Assembly: GCA_949502025.1 (NCBI GenBank)
Contig: CATBCG010000072.1
Location: forward strand, 1 to 63,181
Source of the DNA: MGBC131033 sp910585655
GTDB taxonomy: Bacteria; Bacillota; Clostridia; Lachnospirales; Lachnospiraceae
Length of the DNA stretch: 63,181 nucleotides
Reading direction: 5' to 3'
Shown one piece after another: positions 16,097 through 24,480 of this stretch. Numbering within the stretch: position 1 is the first letter of the stretch; each line of letters opens with the position of its first letter. The position numbers were made by a program, and so were the translations under genes. A model generated the notes under the pieces. It was given only the letters and a program-made list of their open reading frames with translations. It was not told the DNA's origin and did no database searches.

Positions 16097-17386
16097 ATGA
16101 GAATTGTTGAATTAACGGAGCAAAGCAGGAAAAACCTGCAGGAAAATTTATTGAAGCGAAATCCAAATCAATACACCGAGTACGAGGAGCGGGTAGCGGA
16201 GATTTTACAGCGGGTACGCCAGGAGGGTGATCGTGCGATTTTGGATCTGACAGAGCGTTTTGACGGAGCCGTCCTGACGCCGGAAATGCTGCTGGTGACA
16301 GAGGAGGAAATCGAAGACGCTTATAAGAAAATAGACGACGAGCTGGTAGCGGTCATTCGCCGGGCGATTGTCAACATCCGCAGCTATCATGAAAAGCAGC
16401 GGCAAAACAGTTGGTTTGACAGTACGGAGCAGGGAACGATACTGGGGCAGAAGATTACGGCGCTGCGCTCGGTCGGTGTCTATGTACCAGGCGGAACAGC
16501 CGCCTATCCTTCTTCGGTGCTGATGAACGTGATTCCAGCCAAAGTAGCAGGTGTGGAGCAAATCATTATGGTAACGCCGCCGGGAAAAGATGGCGTCATT
16601 TATGAGGGAACTTTGGTAGCGGCAAAAGAAGCCGGCGTGGATCGGATTTATAAGGTAGGCGGCGCGCAGGCGATCGCAGCCCTGGCGTACGGAACGGCTA
16701 CAATTCCTAAGGTAGATAAAATCGTAGGACCTGGCAATATTTATGTGGCGTTGGCAAAAAAAGCAGTCTACGGGCATGTCAGCATTGATTCCATCGCCGG
16801 TCCAAGCGAGATTCTGGTATTGGCAGACGAGACGGCTAACGCCCGTTATGTGGCGGCTGACCTGCTTTCCCAGGCAGAGCATGACGAGTTGGCTTCTGCC
16901 ATTTTGGTGACGACTGACCGCAGATTGGCGGAGGAAGTTTCCGGCTGGGTGGATCGGTTCTTAGAAACGTTATCCCGCGCAGAGATTTTAAAGAAATCAT
17001 TGGAAAATTATGGGTATTTGTTGGTGGCGCCGGATATGGAAACAGCGATTGAGGCGGCGAATGAGATTGCTTCAGAGCATTTGGAAATCCTGACTGCCAA
17101 TCCGTTTGATACGATGACAAGAATCCGCAACGCCGGAGCGATTTTCTTAGGAGAGTACAGTAGCGAGCCATTGGGAGATTATTTTGCAGGACCGAATCAT
17201 GTGCTGCCGACCAATGGTACAGCCAAGTTTTTCTCTCCGCTTAGCGTAGATGATTTTATGAAAAAATCCAGTATTATTTCTTATTCCAGAGAAGCGTTAG
17301 AAAAGATTTATCCGGATATCGTTTATTTTGCCAAGGCGGAGGGACTGACCGCTCATGCGAATTCGATATCGGTTCGTTTTGAGTAG
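16097..17386 (+). CDS. hisD: histidinol dehydrogenase
   Basis: HisD oxidises L-histidinol to L-histidine in two NAD-dependent steps using zinc. The 429-residue protein shows the family segments VGVYVPGGTAAYPSSVLMN, KVGGAQAIAALAYGT, and the zinc and catalytic region SEHLEILT with GPNHVLPTNGTAKF. ATG 16097 follows AAAAGGAGAAATC; an upstream in-frame start at 16043 would lie inside the repeat element and is rejected. The nested-hairpin element ends 25 nt before the start. hisB follows after 11 nt. Confidence 0.95.
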   Translation: MRIVELTEQSRKNLQENLLKRNPNQYTEYEERVAEILQRVRQEGDRAILDLTERFDGAVLTPEMLLVTEEEIEDAYKKIDDELVAVIRRAIVNIRSYHEKQRQNSWFDSTEQGTILGQKITALRSVGVYVPGGTAAYPSSVLMNVIPAKVAGVEQIIMVTPPGKDGVIYEGTLVAAKEAGVDRIYKVGGAQAIAALAYGTATIPKVDKIVGPGNIYVALAKKAVYGHVSIDSIAGPSEILVLADETANARYVAADLLSQAEHDELASAILVTTDRRLAEEVSGWVDRFLETLSRAEILKKSLENYGYLLVAPDMETAIEAANEIASEHLEILTANPFDTMTRIRNAGAIFLGEYSSEPLGDYFAGPNHVLPTNGTAKFFSPLSVDDFMKKSSIISYSREALEKIYPDIVYFAKAEGLTAHANSISVRFE

Positions 17387-17397
17387 GAGAGGGTAAG

Positions 17398-17988
17398 ATG
17401 GAAGAGAGAAAAAGCAGTATCCAGCGAACGACCTTAGAAACGAATATTTTGCTGGAATTAAACTTAGACGGGCGCGGAGACGCCCGGATTGATACCGGAA
17501 TCGGGTTTTTTGACCATATGTTAAACAGCTTTGCCAAGCATGGAATCTTTGATTTAAAGTTAAGCTGTCAGGGAGATCTTGAGATAGACGGTCATCATAC
17601 GGTAGAGGATGTAGGGATTGTTTTGGGGCAGGCGATAAGAGATGCCGTAGGCGCCAAACGGGGAATTCGGCGTTATGGCTCGTGTATCCTGCCGATGGAC
17701 GACGCACTGGTGCTGTGTGCTGTGGATTTATGCGGCAGACCATACCTGCAATACCATCTGACGCTTCCAAGCGAACGGGTAGGAGCGTTGGAAACCGAGC
17801 TGGTACGGGAATTTTTCCAGGCGGTTGCCTACGCGGCTGGAATGAACCTGCATATCAAACAAATGGATGGAGAAAACACACACCATTTGATCGAAGCTAC
17901 GTTTAAGTCCTTTGCCAGAGCGCTTTCGGAAGCCGTTTCTTTGGATGGACGGATTAACGGCGTCCTTTCTGCCAAAGGAAGTCTGTAG
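17398..17988 (+). CDS. hisB: imidazoleglycerol-phosphate dehydratase
   Basis: This monofunctional dehydratase (196 residues, without the phosphatase domain of enteric HisB) converts imidazole glycerol phosphate to imidazole acetol phosphate. The manganese-binding motifs DGHHTVED and NTHHLIEATFK are intact, as is the family start GFFDHMLNSFAKHG. The start follows GGAGAGGGTAAG. It is in one transcription unit with hisD and hisIE. hisC, hisA, hisF and hisH are not in this window and must be elsewhere. Confidence 0.95.
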   Translation: MEERKSSIQRTTLETNILLELNLDGRGDARIDTGIGFFDHMLNSFAKHGIFDLKLSCQGDLEIDGHHTVEDVGIVLGQAIRDAVGAKRGIRRYGSCILPMDDALVLCAVDLCGRPYLQYHLTLPSERVGALETELVREFFQAVAYAAGMNLHIKQMDGENTHHLIEATFKSFARALSEAVSLDGRINGVLSAKGSL

Positions 17989-18018
17989 TAAAAAGAAAAA
18001 GTAGAGGGGACAAAAAGC

Positions 18019-19350
18019 ATGGGAAAGCAGATTTATGCCGACTTAAATGCAGTCGGGGAACGGGAAGAAAACCTGAAAAGTTTGATAGCAGATTATCAGG
18101 ATCAGGGAGCCGACGGGTATTATATTTATGATTTTTCCAAAGAAGAAGCCGTCAGAGAGCGCTTTATCGGGCTTGTACGAAAGGTAAAGACAGAGGACAT
18201 GCCTTTTGCCGTCGGTGTGTTTGCAGAACGTTTTGAGGATGTGAAAAAAGCGTTATATACGGGGGCGGAACGGGTTTATCTGCGGGCGGATGGAAAAGAA
18301 GAGGTATTAAAAGAAGCGTTGGCGCGCTTTGGAGCAAAAAAGGTTGGCTTGGAGTTAGATTATTCCAATGGGGAATGCAGCAAGGAACTGCTGCTCCGTT
18401 TAAAAGGGCTGGGATTGGAGCAAATCCTTTTAAAACACGTGGAATTATCTGCTGTTCTTGCAAAACGACTGCGGGAGCATATATTTTCTGTACGGATTCG
18501 GGACAGCCTGCTGCGGAATGATTTGACGGATCTGCTTGGTTTGGAAGGAGTAGATGGAGTAGCTACTAATTTTTACCAGGGAAAGGATATCCGAAAAGTC
18601 AAACGCGCTTTGCGGGAACAGGGAATTTGCGTGCATATCCCGGAAAGCAGGCTTCCTTTTGGGGAATTTCGCCCTGGCGCCGACGGATTAGTTCCGGTTG
18701 TCGTACAGGATTATCGTACAAATGAAGTTTTAATGCTTGCATATATGAACGAAGAGGCTTATAATAAGACCATAGAAACAGGTAAAATGACGTATTACAG
18801 CCGGAGCAGGCAGGAACTGTGGTGTAAAGGCGCGACGTCCGGGCATTACCAGTATCTAAAGGAACTGGCGATCGATTGTGACCGGGATACGATATTGGCA
18901 AAGGTTCGTCAGATCGGAGCCGCCTGCCATACCGGAAATCGGAGCTGCTTTTATACGAACCTGGCTGCAGAAGCAGATAGTCAAAGCGTTAGGACGGCGA
19001 GTGGTCAAATGCTGCCGGAAGAAGATGGTTTACGTGAGACTTCTTCGGCAGATTCTGACTCTCCTTTATCAAAGCTGTCGGTGCTAGAGGAAGTTTACCA
19101 GACGATTGCCGACCGTAAGCAGCATCCGAAGGAAGGCTCATATACCAATTATCTGTTTGAAAAAGGAATTGACAAGATTTTAAAAAAGTGTGGGGAAGAG
19201 TCGGCAGAGATTATCATTGCTGCCAAGAATCCGGATGCCGTCGAGCTGAAATATGAGATAGCGGACTATTTGTATCATCTGATGGTTCTGATGGCAGAAA
19301 CCGGGCTGAGCTGGAAGGAAATCATGGAAGAGCTGGCAAACCGGCACTAG
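18019..19350 (+). CDS. hisI: HisIE with an extra amino-terminal HisA/HisF-like barrel domain
   Basis: Residues from about 225 on are the bifunctional phosphoribosyl-AMP cyclohydrolase (VPVVVQDYRTNEVLMLAYMN, WCKGATSGHYQ, CDRDTILAKVRQIGAACHTG with the zinc cysteines). They are followed by phosphoribosyl-ATP pyrophosphatase (YTNYLFEKGIDKILKKCGEE). The first 220 residues are extra: alternating strand-helix text such as IYADLNAV, GADGYYIYDFSKEEAVRE and ALYTGAERVYLRA resembles a diverged HisF/HisA TIM barrel. Total length 443 compares with about 200-220 for plain HisIE. Whether the barrel is active is unknown. Confidence 0.9.
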   Translation: MGKQIYADLNAVGEREENLKSLIADYQDQGADGYYIYDFSKEEAVRERFIGLVRKVKTEDMPFAVGVFAERFEDVKKALYTGAERVYLRADGKEEVLKEALARFGAKKVGLELDYSNGECSKELLLRLKGLGLEQILLKHVELSAVLAKRLREHIFSVRIRDSLLRNDLTDLLGLEGVDGVATNFYQGKDIRKVKRALREQGICVHIPESRLPFGEFRPGADGLVPVVVQDYRTNEVLMLAYMNEEAYNKTIETGKMTYYSRSRQELWCKGATSGHYQYLKELAIDCDRDTILAKVRQIGAACHTGNRSCFYTNLAAEADSQSVRTASGQMLPEEDGLRETSSADSDSPLSKLSVLEEVYQTIADRKQHPKEGSYTNYLFEKGIDKILKKCGEESAEIIIAAKNPDAVELKYEIADYLYHLMVLMAETGLSWKEIMEELANRH

Positions 19351-19375
19351 GTTACAAAAATAGGAGGATAGAAAG

Positions 19376-19498
19376 ATGACAGTATTTTTGGGACATATCG
19401 TGACGTATCTGGTTCGTTTTATTCTGCTTGGAGCCGCGGCGGTAGCAGGAGTATTTGTCGGAAAAATGGTTCGGGAGAAAAAGGATCAAAAGGGTTAA
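19376..19498 (+). CDS. 40-residue single-pass membrane protein
   Basis: ATG 19376 follows the strong site TAGGAGGATAG and ends at TAA 19496-19498. The product has one hydrophobic segment (TYLVRFILLGAAAVAGVFVG) and a positively charged tail (KMVREKKDQKG), so the tail should face the cytoplasm. It lies 25 nt behind hisIE, at the end of the his transcript and just before the alaS promoter. Function unknown; the good ribosome site and clean topology argue that it is translated. Confidence 0.65.
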   Translation: MTVFLGHIVTYLVRFILLGAAAVAGVFVGKMVREKKDQKG

Positions 19499-19519
19499 TC
19501 TCCTGCGAACAATATTTTT

Positions 19520-19548
19520 TTGACAAATCTATCAAAATTGTGTAAAAT
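19520..19548 (+). promoter_or_regulatory. sigma-A promoter upstream of alaS
   Basis: TTGACA (19520-19525) and TAAAAT (19543-19548) are 17 nt apart with TG ahead of the -10. Transcription would start inside or at the foot of the hairpin that follows directly. Confidence 0.7.
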
Positions 19549-19600
19549 CGAATACATCAGTTGAGACTTGTTCCTCATCTGATGTATTCGATTGCTTTTT
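19549..19600 (+). terminator. hairpin-T-run directly after the promoter: attenuator or short RNA terminator
   Basis: CGAATACATCAG (19549-19560) pairs perfectly over 12 bp with CTGATGTATTCG (19579-19590), followed by ATTGCTTTTT. Its position right at the transcription start suggests either leader attenuation of alaS or a very short RNA of about 45 nt. The stem is AT-rich, so termination may be partial. Confidence 0.55.
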
Positions 19601-19739
19601 GTATCATAGGAAAGTTTTCCAAACTTCCCTATGATACAAAAAGCCCTCCGGGCGGGATCGCACTGCGGCGGAGCAGTAATATGTCGCTAAAGCGACCCGC
19701 TGCAGGCGGAGAATCCTGCTTTGCAGGATTCTTATTTAT
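19601..19739 (+). repeat. multi-hairpin repeat, copy 1
   Basis: The element starts with the inverted repeat GTATCATAGGAAAGTTT / AAACTTCCCTATGATAC (19601-19637). It continues through GCCCTCCGGGC, GTCGCTAAAGCGAC (19683-19696) and the hairpin GAATCCTGCTTTGCAGGATTC (19711-19731). A copy of about 90 percent identity lies in reverse orientation at 43576-43747. It sits between the alaS promoter and the alaS start. Confidence 0.85.
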
Positions 19740-19788
19740 AAGGAAAAACTTTAAAAAGAATTTTATCAATATGAGGGAGGAATCCATT

Positions 19789-22443
19789 TTGAAACCATAT
19801 GGAGTCAATGAACTGCGGAAAATGTTTTTGGACTACTTTGAACAAAGAAACGGGCATCTAAAGCTTGAGAGCTTTTCTTTAGTGCCGAAAAATGATAAAA
19901 GCCTGTTGTTAATTGGTGCCGGGATGGCGCCGCTAAAGCCGTATTTTACCGGACAGGAAATTCCGCCTAGGAAGCGTGTGACGACATGCCAGAAATGTAT
20001 TCGTACAAGTGATATGGAAAATGTTGGAAAGACCGCCAGGCATTTGACCTTTTTTGAAATGTTGGGAAACTTTTCTTTTGGCGACTATTTTAAAAAAGAG
20101 GCGATCCGCTGGTCATGGGAATTTTTAACCGAGGTTGTCGGGATGGAGGCAGAACGGCTCTATCCTTCTATTTATTGTGAAGATGAAGAAGCGTTTGAGA
20201 TTTGGACAAAGGAAATCGGAGTTCCAGCAGAAAAGATCACTCGTTTTTATCGGGATGAAAACGGAGACTGTGACAATTTTTGGGAACATGGTGCCGGTCC
20301 TTGCGGTCCTTGTTCCGAAATCTATTATGACCGGGGGGAAAAATACGGCTGCGGAAAGCCGGATTGTAAAGTAGGCTGTGAATGCGACCGCTATATGGAA
20401 GTATGGAACAACGTCTTTACCCAGTTTGAAAGCGACGGGAATCATCATTATACAAAGCTGGAACAAAAAAATATTGATACCGGTATGGGACTGGAACGAC
20501 TGGCAGTTGTAGTACAGCAGGTGGATTCTGTCTTTGACATTGATACGATGAAGGCAATCCGTGACCATATTTGCGAATTGGCTGGAGTGACATACCAGAC
20601 GGACGAAAAGAAGGATGTTTCCATTCGTCTGATTACCGACCATATCCGTTCCGTTACGTTTATGATTTCAGACGGGATTATTCCTTCCAATGAGGGACGA
20701 GGGTATGTACTGCGGCGTCTGCTGCGGCGTGCTGCCAGACATGGAAGGCTGTTAGGGATTGACGGGCTGTTTCTTTCTAAGATCTGTCAGACGGTAATCC
20801 GGGAATCGAAAGACGGCTATCCGGAGTTAGAAGAAAAGCAGGATTATATTTTAAAGGTCATTACGATTGAGGAAGAACGGTTCCATGTGACGATTGATAA
20901 AGGGCTGGAGATTTTAGCGGAAATGGAAGAAGCCCTGGTTGCTTCCGGAAAGCGGGAACTGGCTGGGGAGGATGTATTTAAGCTTTATGATACGTATGGC
21001 TTCCCGTCGGATCTGACCGAGGAAATTCTTCAGGAAAAGGGCTTTACTATCGATCAGGAAGGCTTTGCTGCTGCAATGACGCAGCAAAAGGAAACCGCCA
21101 GGAGTGCCAGAGCCGTGACTAACTATATGGGCGCGGACGCTACGGTATATGATCAGATTGATATCAGCCTGACTTCACAGTTTGTCGGTTATGATGTTCT
21201 TTGCCATAGCTCTGCTATTTCCGTGCTGACGACAGAAACCGAGCTGACCGGAGAACTGGTGGCAGGGCAGCAGGGAACGATTCTCGTAGAAGAAACGCCG
21301 TTTTATGCGACTATGGGAGGACAAGAGGCAGACAGCGGGCAGATCTATAAAGACGGCGCGTTGTTTGAGGTAGCCGATACGATCCATTTAAAGGGTGGTC
21401 GGATCGGGCATGTCGGAACCGTCAAGGAAGGAATGTTCCGGGTAGGCGATACCGTAACGTTAAAAGTAGACGAGAAAAGACGACAGGCGACGGCGAAAAA
21501 CCACAGTGCGACACATCTGCTGCAGGAAGCGTTGCGCGTCGTGCTGGGCAGCCATGTCGAACAGGCTGGCTCTCTGGTCAATGCAGGGCATCTACGCTTT
21601 GACTTTACTCATTTTTCTGCTATGACAAAGGACGAGCTGGCGCAGGTAGAAGCGATCGTAAACGCAGAAATCGCTAAAAAATTGCCGGTAGAGACTCATA
21701 TAATGAGTATTGAGGACGCCAAAAAGACCGGAGCCAAGGCGCTCTTTGGCGAAAAATATGGCGATACCGTACGAGTTGTCTGTATGGGAGAGTTCAGCAA
21801 GGAGCTTTGTGGCGGAACACACGTTGACACTACAGGCGATATTACCGTATTTAAAATCCTTTCCGAATCAGGGATTGCTTCCGGGGTACGCCGGATAGAA
21901 GCGATTACCTCAGAGGGTGTGTTCGCGTATTACCGGAAAAAAGAGGAGGAGCTTACAGAAGCCGCTAAGGCTGCAAAGAGTGAGCCGTCTCTTTTGAAAA
22001 ATAAAATCGAAGCAATGCTAGAAGAGATCAAAATGCTTCAGTCTGAAAACGAACGTTTAAAGAGCAAGCTGGCGAACCAGTCTTTAGGCGACGTTATGAA
22101 TCAGGTGGTCGAGGTAAAAGGCATAAAACTGTTGGCGGCAAACGTGCCGGATTTGGATATGAACGGCTTGCGGAGCTTAGGCGATCAGCTAAAGGAAAAG
22201 CTTGGAGAAGGGATTGTTCTGTTGGCGTCGGAAAAGGATGGTAAGGTCAGCCTGGTTGCGATGGCAACCGAGGGCGCTATCAAGCAAGGAGCCCATGCCG
22301 GAAATCTGATCAAAGAAATCGCGCCGATCGTTGGCGGGGGTGGAGGCGGCAGACCGAATATGGCGCAGGCAGGTGGCAAAAATCCGGCTGCTATAGGAGA
22401 AGCAATCGCCGCTGTAGCTGCAGTAGTAGAAAAGCAGCTTTAA
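19789..22443 (+). CDS. alaS: alanyl-tRNA synthetase
   Basis: AlaRS charges tRNA-Ala and edits mischarged serine or glycine. The class II core (LRKMFLDYFEQRNGHL at the start, then EMLGNFSFGDYFK, GAGPCGPCSEIYYDRG and GMGLERLA), editing-domain zinc motifs (HSATHLLQEAL and CGGTHVDTTGD) and the carboxyl C-Ala region ending in GGGGGGRPNMAQAGG are all present. I choose TTG 19789, 7 nt behind GGGAGGAA, because the product then starts MKPYGVNELR as in relatives. The in-frame ATG at 19561 would lie in a terminator and repeat. 884 residues is normal. No T-box leader is visible. Confidence 0.95.
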   Translation: MKPYGVNELRKMFLDYFEQRNGHLKLESFSLVPKNDKSLLLIGAGMAPLKPYFTGQEIPPRKRVTTCQKCIRTSDMENVGKTARHLTFFEMLGNFSFGDYFKKEAIRWSWEFLTEVVGMEAERLYPSIYCEDEEAFEIWTKEIGVPAEKITRFYRDENGDCDNFWEHGAGPCGPCSEIYYDRGEKYGCGKPDCKVGCECDRYMEVWNNVFTQFESDGNHHYTKLEQKNIDTGMGLERLAVVVQQVDSVFDIDTMKAIRDHICELAGVTYQTDEKKDVSIRLITDHIRSVTFMISDGIIPSNEGRGYVLRRLLRRAARHGRLLGIDGLFLSKICQTVIRESKDGYPELEEKQDYILKVITIEEERFHVTIDKGLEILAEMEEALVASGKRELAGEDVFKLYDTYGFPSDLTEEILQEKGFTIDQEGFAAAMTQQKETARSARAVTNYMGADATVYDQIDISLTSQFVGYDVLCHSSAISVLTTETELTGELVAGQQGTILVEETPFYATMGGQEADSGQIYKDGALFEVADTIHLKGGRIGHVGTVKEGMFRVGDTVTLKVDEKRRQATAKNHSATHLLQEALRVVLGSHVEQAGSLVNAGHLRFDFTHFSAMTKDELAQVEAIVNAEIAKKLPVETHIMSIEDAKKTGAKALFGEKYGDTVRVVCMGEFSKELCGGTHVDTTGDITVFKILSESGIASGVRRIEAITSEGVFAYYRKKEEELTEAAKAAKSEPSLLKNKIEAMLEEIKMLQSENERLKSKLANQSLGDVMNQVVEVKGIKLLAANVPDLDMNGLRSLGDQLKEKLGEGIVLLASEKDGKVSLVAMATEGAIKQGAHAGNLIKEIAPIVGGGGGGRPNMAQAGGKNPAAIGEAIAAVAAVVEKQL

Positions 22444-22468
22444 GGATAGTGGTAAATAGGAGCGCAGC

Positions 22469-23407
22469 GTGAAAATAAAAAACGAAGCTTGTAAAAAAAT
22501 ATTGGAGCAGGTCAACCGGATCGTGATTGGCAAGGAGCAGATAGCGGCAAGGCTCCTTGCCGCCATGCTGGCGGGAGGTCATGTTTTGCTGACGGATATT
22601 CCGGGAGTAGGGAAAACAACGCTTGCTATGGCGTTTTCCCGCTCCTGTGAACTGGAACAGAAGCGGATGCAGTTTACCCCGGACGTATTGCCGTCGGACG
22701 TGACCGGCTTTTCTCTTTGGAGCCGGGAAACCAATCAGATGGTGTACCAGCCGGGAGCAGTGATGTGCAACCTTTTTCTGGCAGATGAAATCAATCGTAC
22801 TTCCAGTAAGACACAATCGGCTCTTTTAGAGGCGATGGAAGAACGCCAGGTGACGGTAGACGGCGTTACCAGACCTTTGCCGGATCCATTTATGGTAATT
22901 GCCACCCAGAATCCGGTCGGGACAGTCGGGACTCAACGTCTGCCGGAATCTCAGATGGATCGTTTTATGATAGGAATGACGATGGGATATCCTACCCCGG
23001 AGCAAGAGATAAGCATTTTAAAAAACCGAAATTCCGGCAATCTGTTGGCAGGGATTCTTCCGGTCGTTGGACGGGACGACCTGCTGGCGATGAGAAAGCA
23101 GGTATCGGGCGTGTATGTTCATGAGGATCTGTATGCCTATATGGTAGAACTTACCAACCGAACCAGGAACCATCCGGCGATAGAAGAGGGGGTTTCTCCA
23201 CGCGGAACTCTGGCGCTGATGGAAATGGCAAAAGCAGTCGCCTTTCTGTGCGGTTATGAATTTGTTGTTCCGGAGCATGTACAGGAAATCTTTTTGGATG
23301 TATGCGGACACCGCGTCCGGTTTCAGTCGATGGCGGTACAGACGACTTCCGGTCAGGAGGTGCTGTTAGAGCTGCTGGCTTCGGTAAAGGCTCCGGCGAT
23401 TCGCTAG
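22469..23407 (+). CDS. MoxR-family AAA+ ATPase
   Basis: This 312-residue AAA+ ATPase has Walker A (DIPGVGKTT), Walker B (LADEINR) and the MoxR signature around TQSALLEAMEERQVTVDG. MoxR proteins act as chaperones for maturation of protein complexes and are usually encoded beside a DUF58 protein and a transglutaminase-like membrane protein, exactly as here. The GTG start follows AGGAGCGCAGC. The target complex is unknown. Confidence 0.9.
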   Translation: MKIKNEACKKILEQVNRIVIGKEQIAARLLAAMLAGGHVLLTDIPGVGKTTLAMAFSRSCELEQKRMQFTPDVLPSDVTGFSLWSRETNQMVYQPGAVMCNLFLADEINRTSSKTQSALLEAMEERQVTVDGVTRPLPDPFMVIATQNPVGTVGTQRLPESQMDRFMIGMTMGYPTPEQEISILKNRNSGNLLAGILPVVGRDDLLAMRKQVSGVYVHEDLYAYMVELTNRTRNHPAIEEGVSPRGTLALMEMAKAVAFLCGYEFVVPEHVQEIFLDVCGHRVRFQSMAVQTTSGQEVLLELLASVKAPAIR

Positions 23408-23424
23408 AAAGGCAGGGGAAAACG

Positions 23425-24480
23425 ATGGTAATACGTTGGCTGATGTATATAGTCGTATTGGCGCTTACAGCCATTCTTGCTGTCTTATATCCTGATTATA
23501 CGTCTGCGCTTCTGTTTGTAGGAGTGCTGTGTTATCCGGCGGTAGCATGGGCAGAGCTTATGCTGCACCGGATATTTTTGACGGTTTCTCCAAAAGAAAA
23601 AGCCTCTCTTATCATGGTCAAAAAGGAGGCTCCCTGCGACGTTCTTTTTCAAATTTCTAACCGCAGCCTGCTTCCTGTCTGGCAGTTAAGGGAGGACTAC
23701 CGGATAAACAACCGGATGACCGGAGAGAAGCTGGCAGAGCGTTTGGATACGGAATTAGAGCCGTATGCCCGCTTGATGAGGAAACTGGTGGTAGTGCCGG
23801 AGCATTATGGTCTTTATGCGCTGGAAAAAGGACAGGTTCGGCTCTCGGATATGTTTCGTCTGCTCCGGGTAAAAAAGAAACTGACTGCTCAACCCTTGTT
23901 TTTTTGTATGCCTTTCATAGAAACTCTTTTGCCGGAGACGATATCCTCTGTGATCACAGAGCTTATACAAGAAGTTTCTGCAAGAGCAAACAAGGGAGAG
24001 GAGCAGCCAGAACTTCGGGAAATCAGAGAGTTTCAGCCAGGAGATCGGCAGAACCGGATTCACCAGAGACTGAGCGCCAGGTTTGAAAAAACAATGGTAC
24101 GAGTATTGGAAACAGAAGAAAAGCCAATGCTGTTGTTGATTCCAAAGCTCTATCAGGATGCTCCGGCAGAAAACGATCGTTGTCTGGAGTTTTTGGCAGC
24201 ATTGATAAAGCAATGTCTGTTAAAAGGAATTTGTTCGGCGGTATGGCTGTCGGAGGAACAGATCCTGCCGGCAGGAAACGAGGAAGAATTAAACCATGTG
24301 TTTTACCAACTGCTGTCTACCCCTCGTTTTCTAACCGTATCCAAAGAAGGGGACAGGCTGGAGTCAACAGCAAAACTGCGGGATATAGAACAGAAGCTTC
24401 CGGCAGAATACCAGATCGTTGCCTGGATTGATGGAGACGGTATTACCTATCAGACGAGGGGAGGAAGCGCTTTTGAATAA
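23425..24480 (+). CDS. DUF58-domain membrane-anchored protein
   Basis: ATG 23425 follows AGGCAGGGGAAAAC; the earlier in-frame ATG overlaps moxR without a ribosome site. Two membrane segments occupy roughly residues 5-45 (VVLALTAILAVLYPDY, ALLFVGVLCYPAVAW), followed by a beta-rich part and the DUF58 region with the conserved REFQPGDRQNRIHQRLSA. That motif normally reads R-E-Y-x-x-G-D-x-x-R-x-I-x-W. DUF58 proteins accompany MoxR ATPases and a transglutaminase-like partner. Cytoplasmic face expected for the DUF58 part; precise role unknown. Confidence 0.85.
   Translation: MVIRWLMYIVVLALTAILAVLYPDYTSALLFVGVLCYPAVAWAELMLHRIFLTVSPKEKASLIMVKKEAPCDVLFQISNRSLLPVWQLREDYRINNRMTGEKLAERLDTELEPYARLMRKLVVVPEHYGLYALEKGQVRLSDMFRLLRVKKKLTAQPLFFCMPFIETLLPETISSVITELIQEVSARANKGEEQPELREIREFQPGDRQNRIHQRLSARFEKTMVRVLETEEKPMLLLIPKLYQDAPAENDRCLEFLAALIKQCLLKGICSAVWLSEEQILPAGNEEELNHVFYQLLSTPRFLTVSKEGDRLESTAKLRDIEQKLPAEYQIVAWIDGDGITYQTRGGSAFE

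Noticed and set aside
19561..19788. Upstream extension of alaS by 76 codons from ATG 19561
   Set aside because: It passes through the promoter-proximal hairpin and the multi-hairpin repeat; the repeat copy at 43576 gives a similar spurious frame. TTG 19789 has the ribosome site and the family start.
19520..19788. T-box riboswitch before alaS
   Set aside because: Looked for the conserved T-box sequence and an antiterminator pairing; neither is visible by eye. Only a simple hairpin and a repeat are present.
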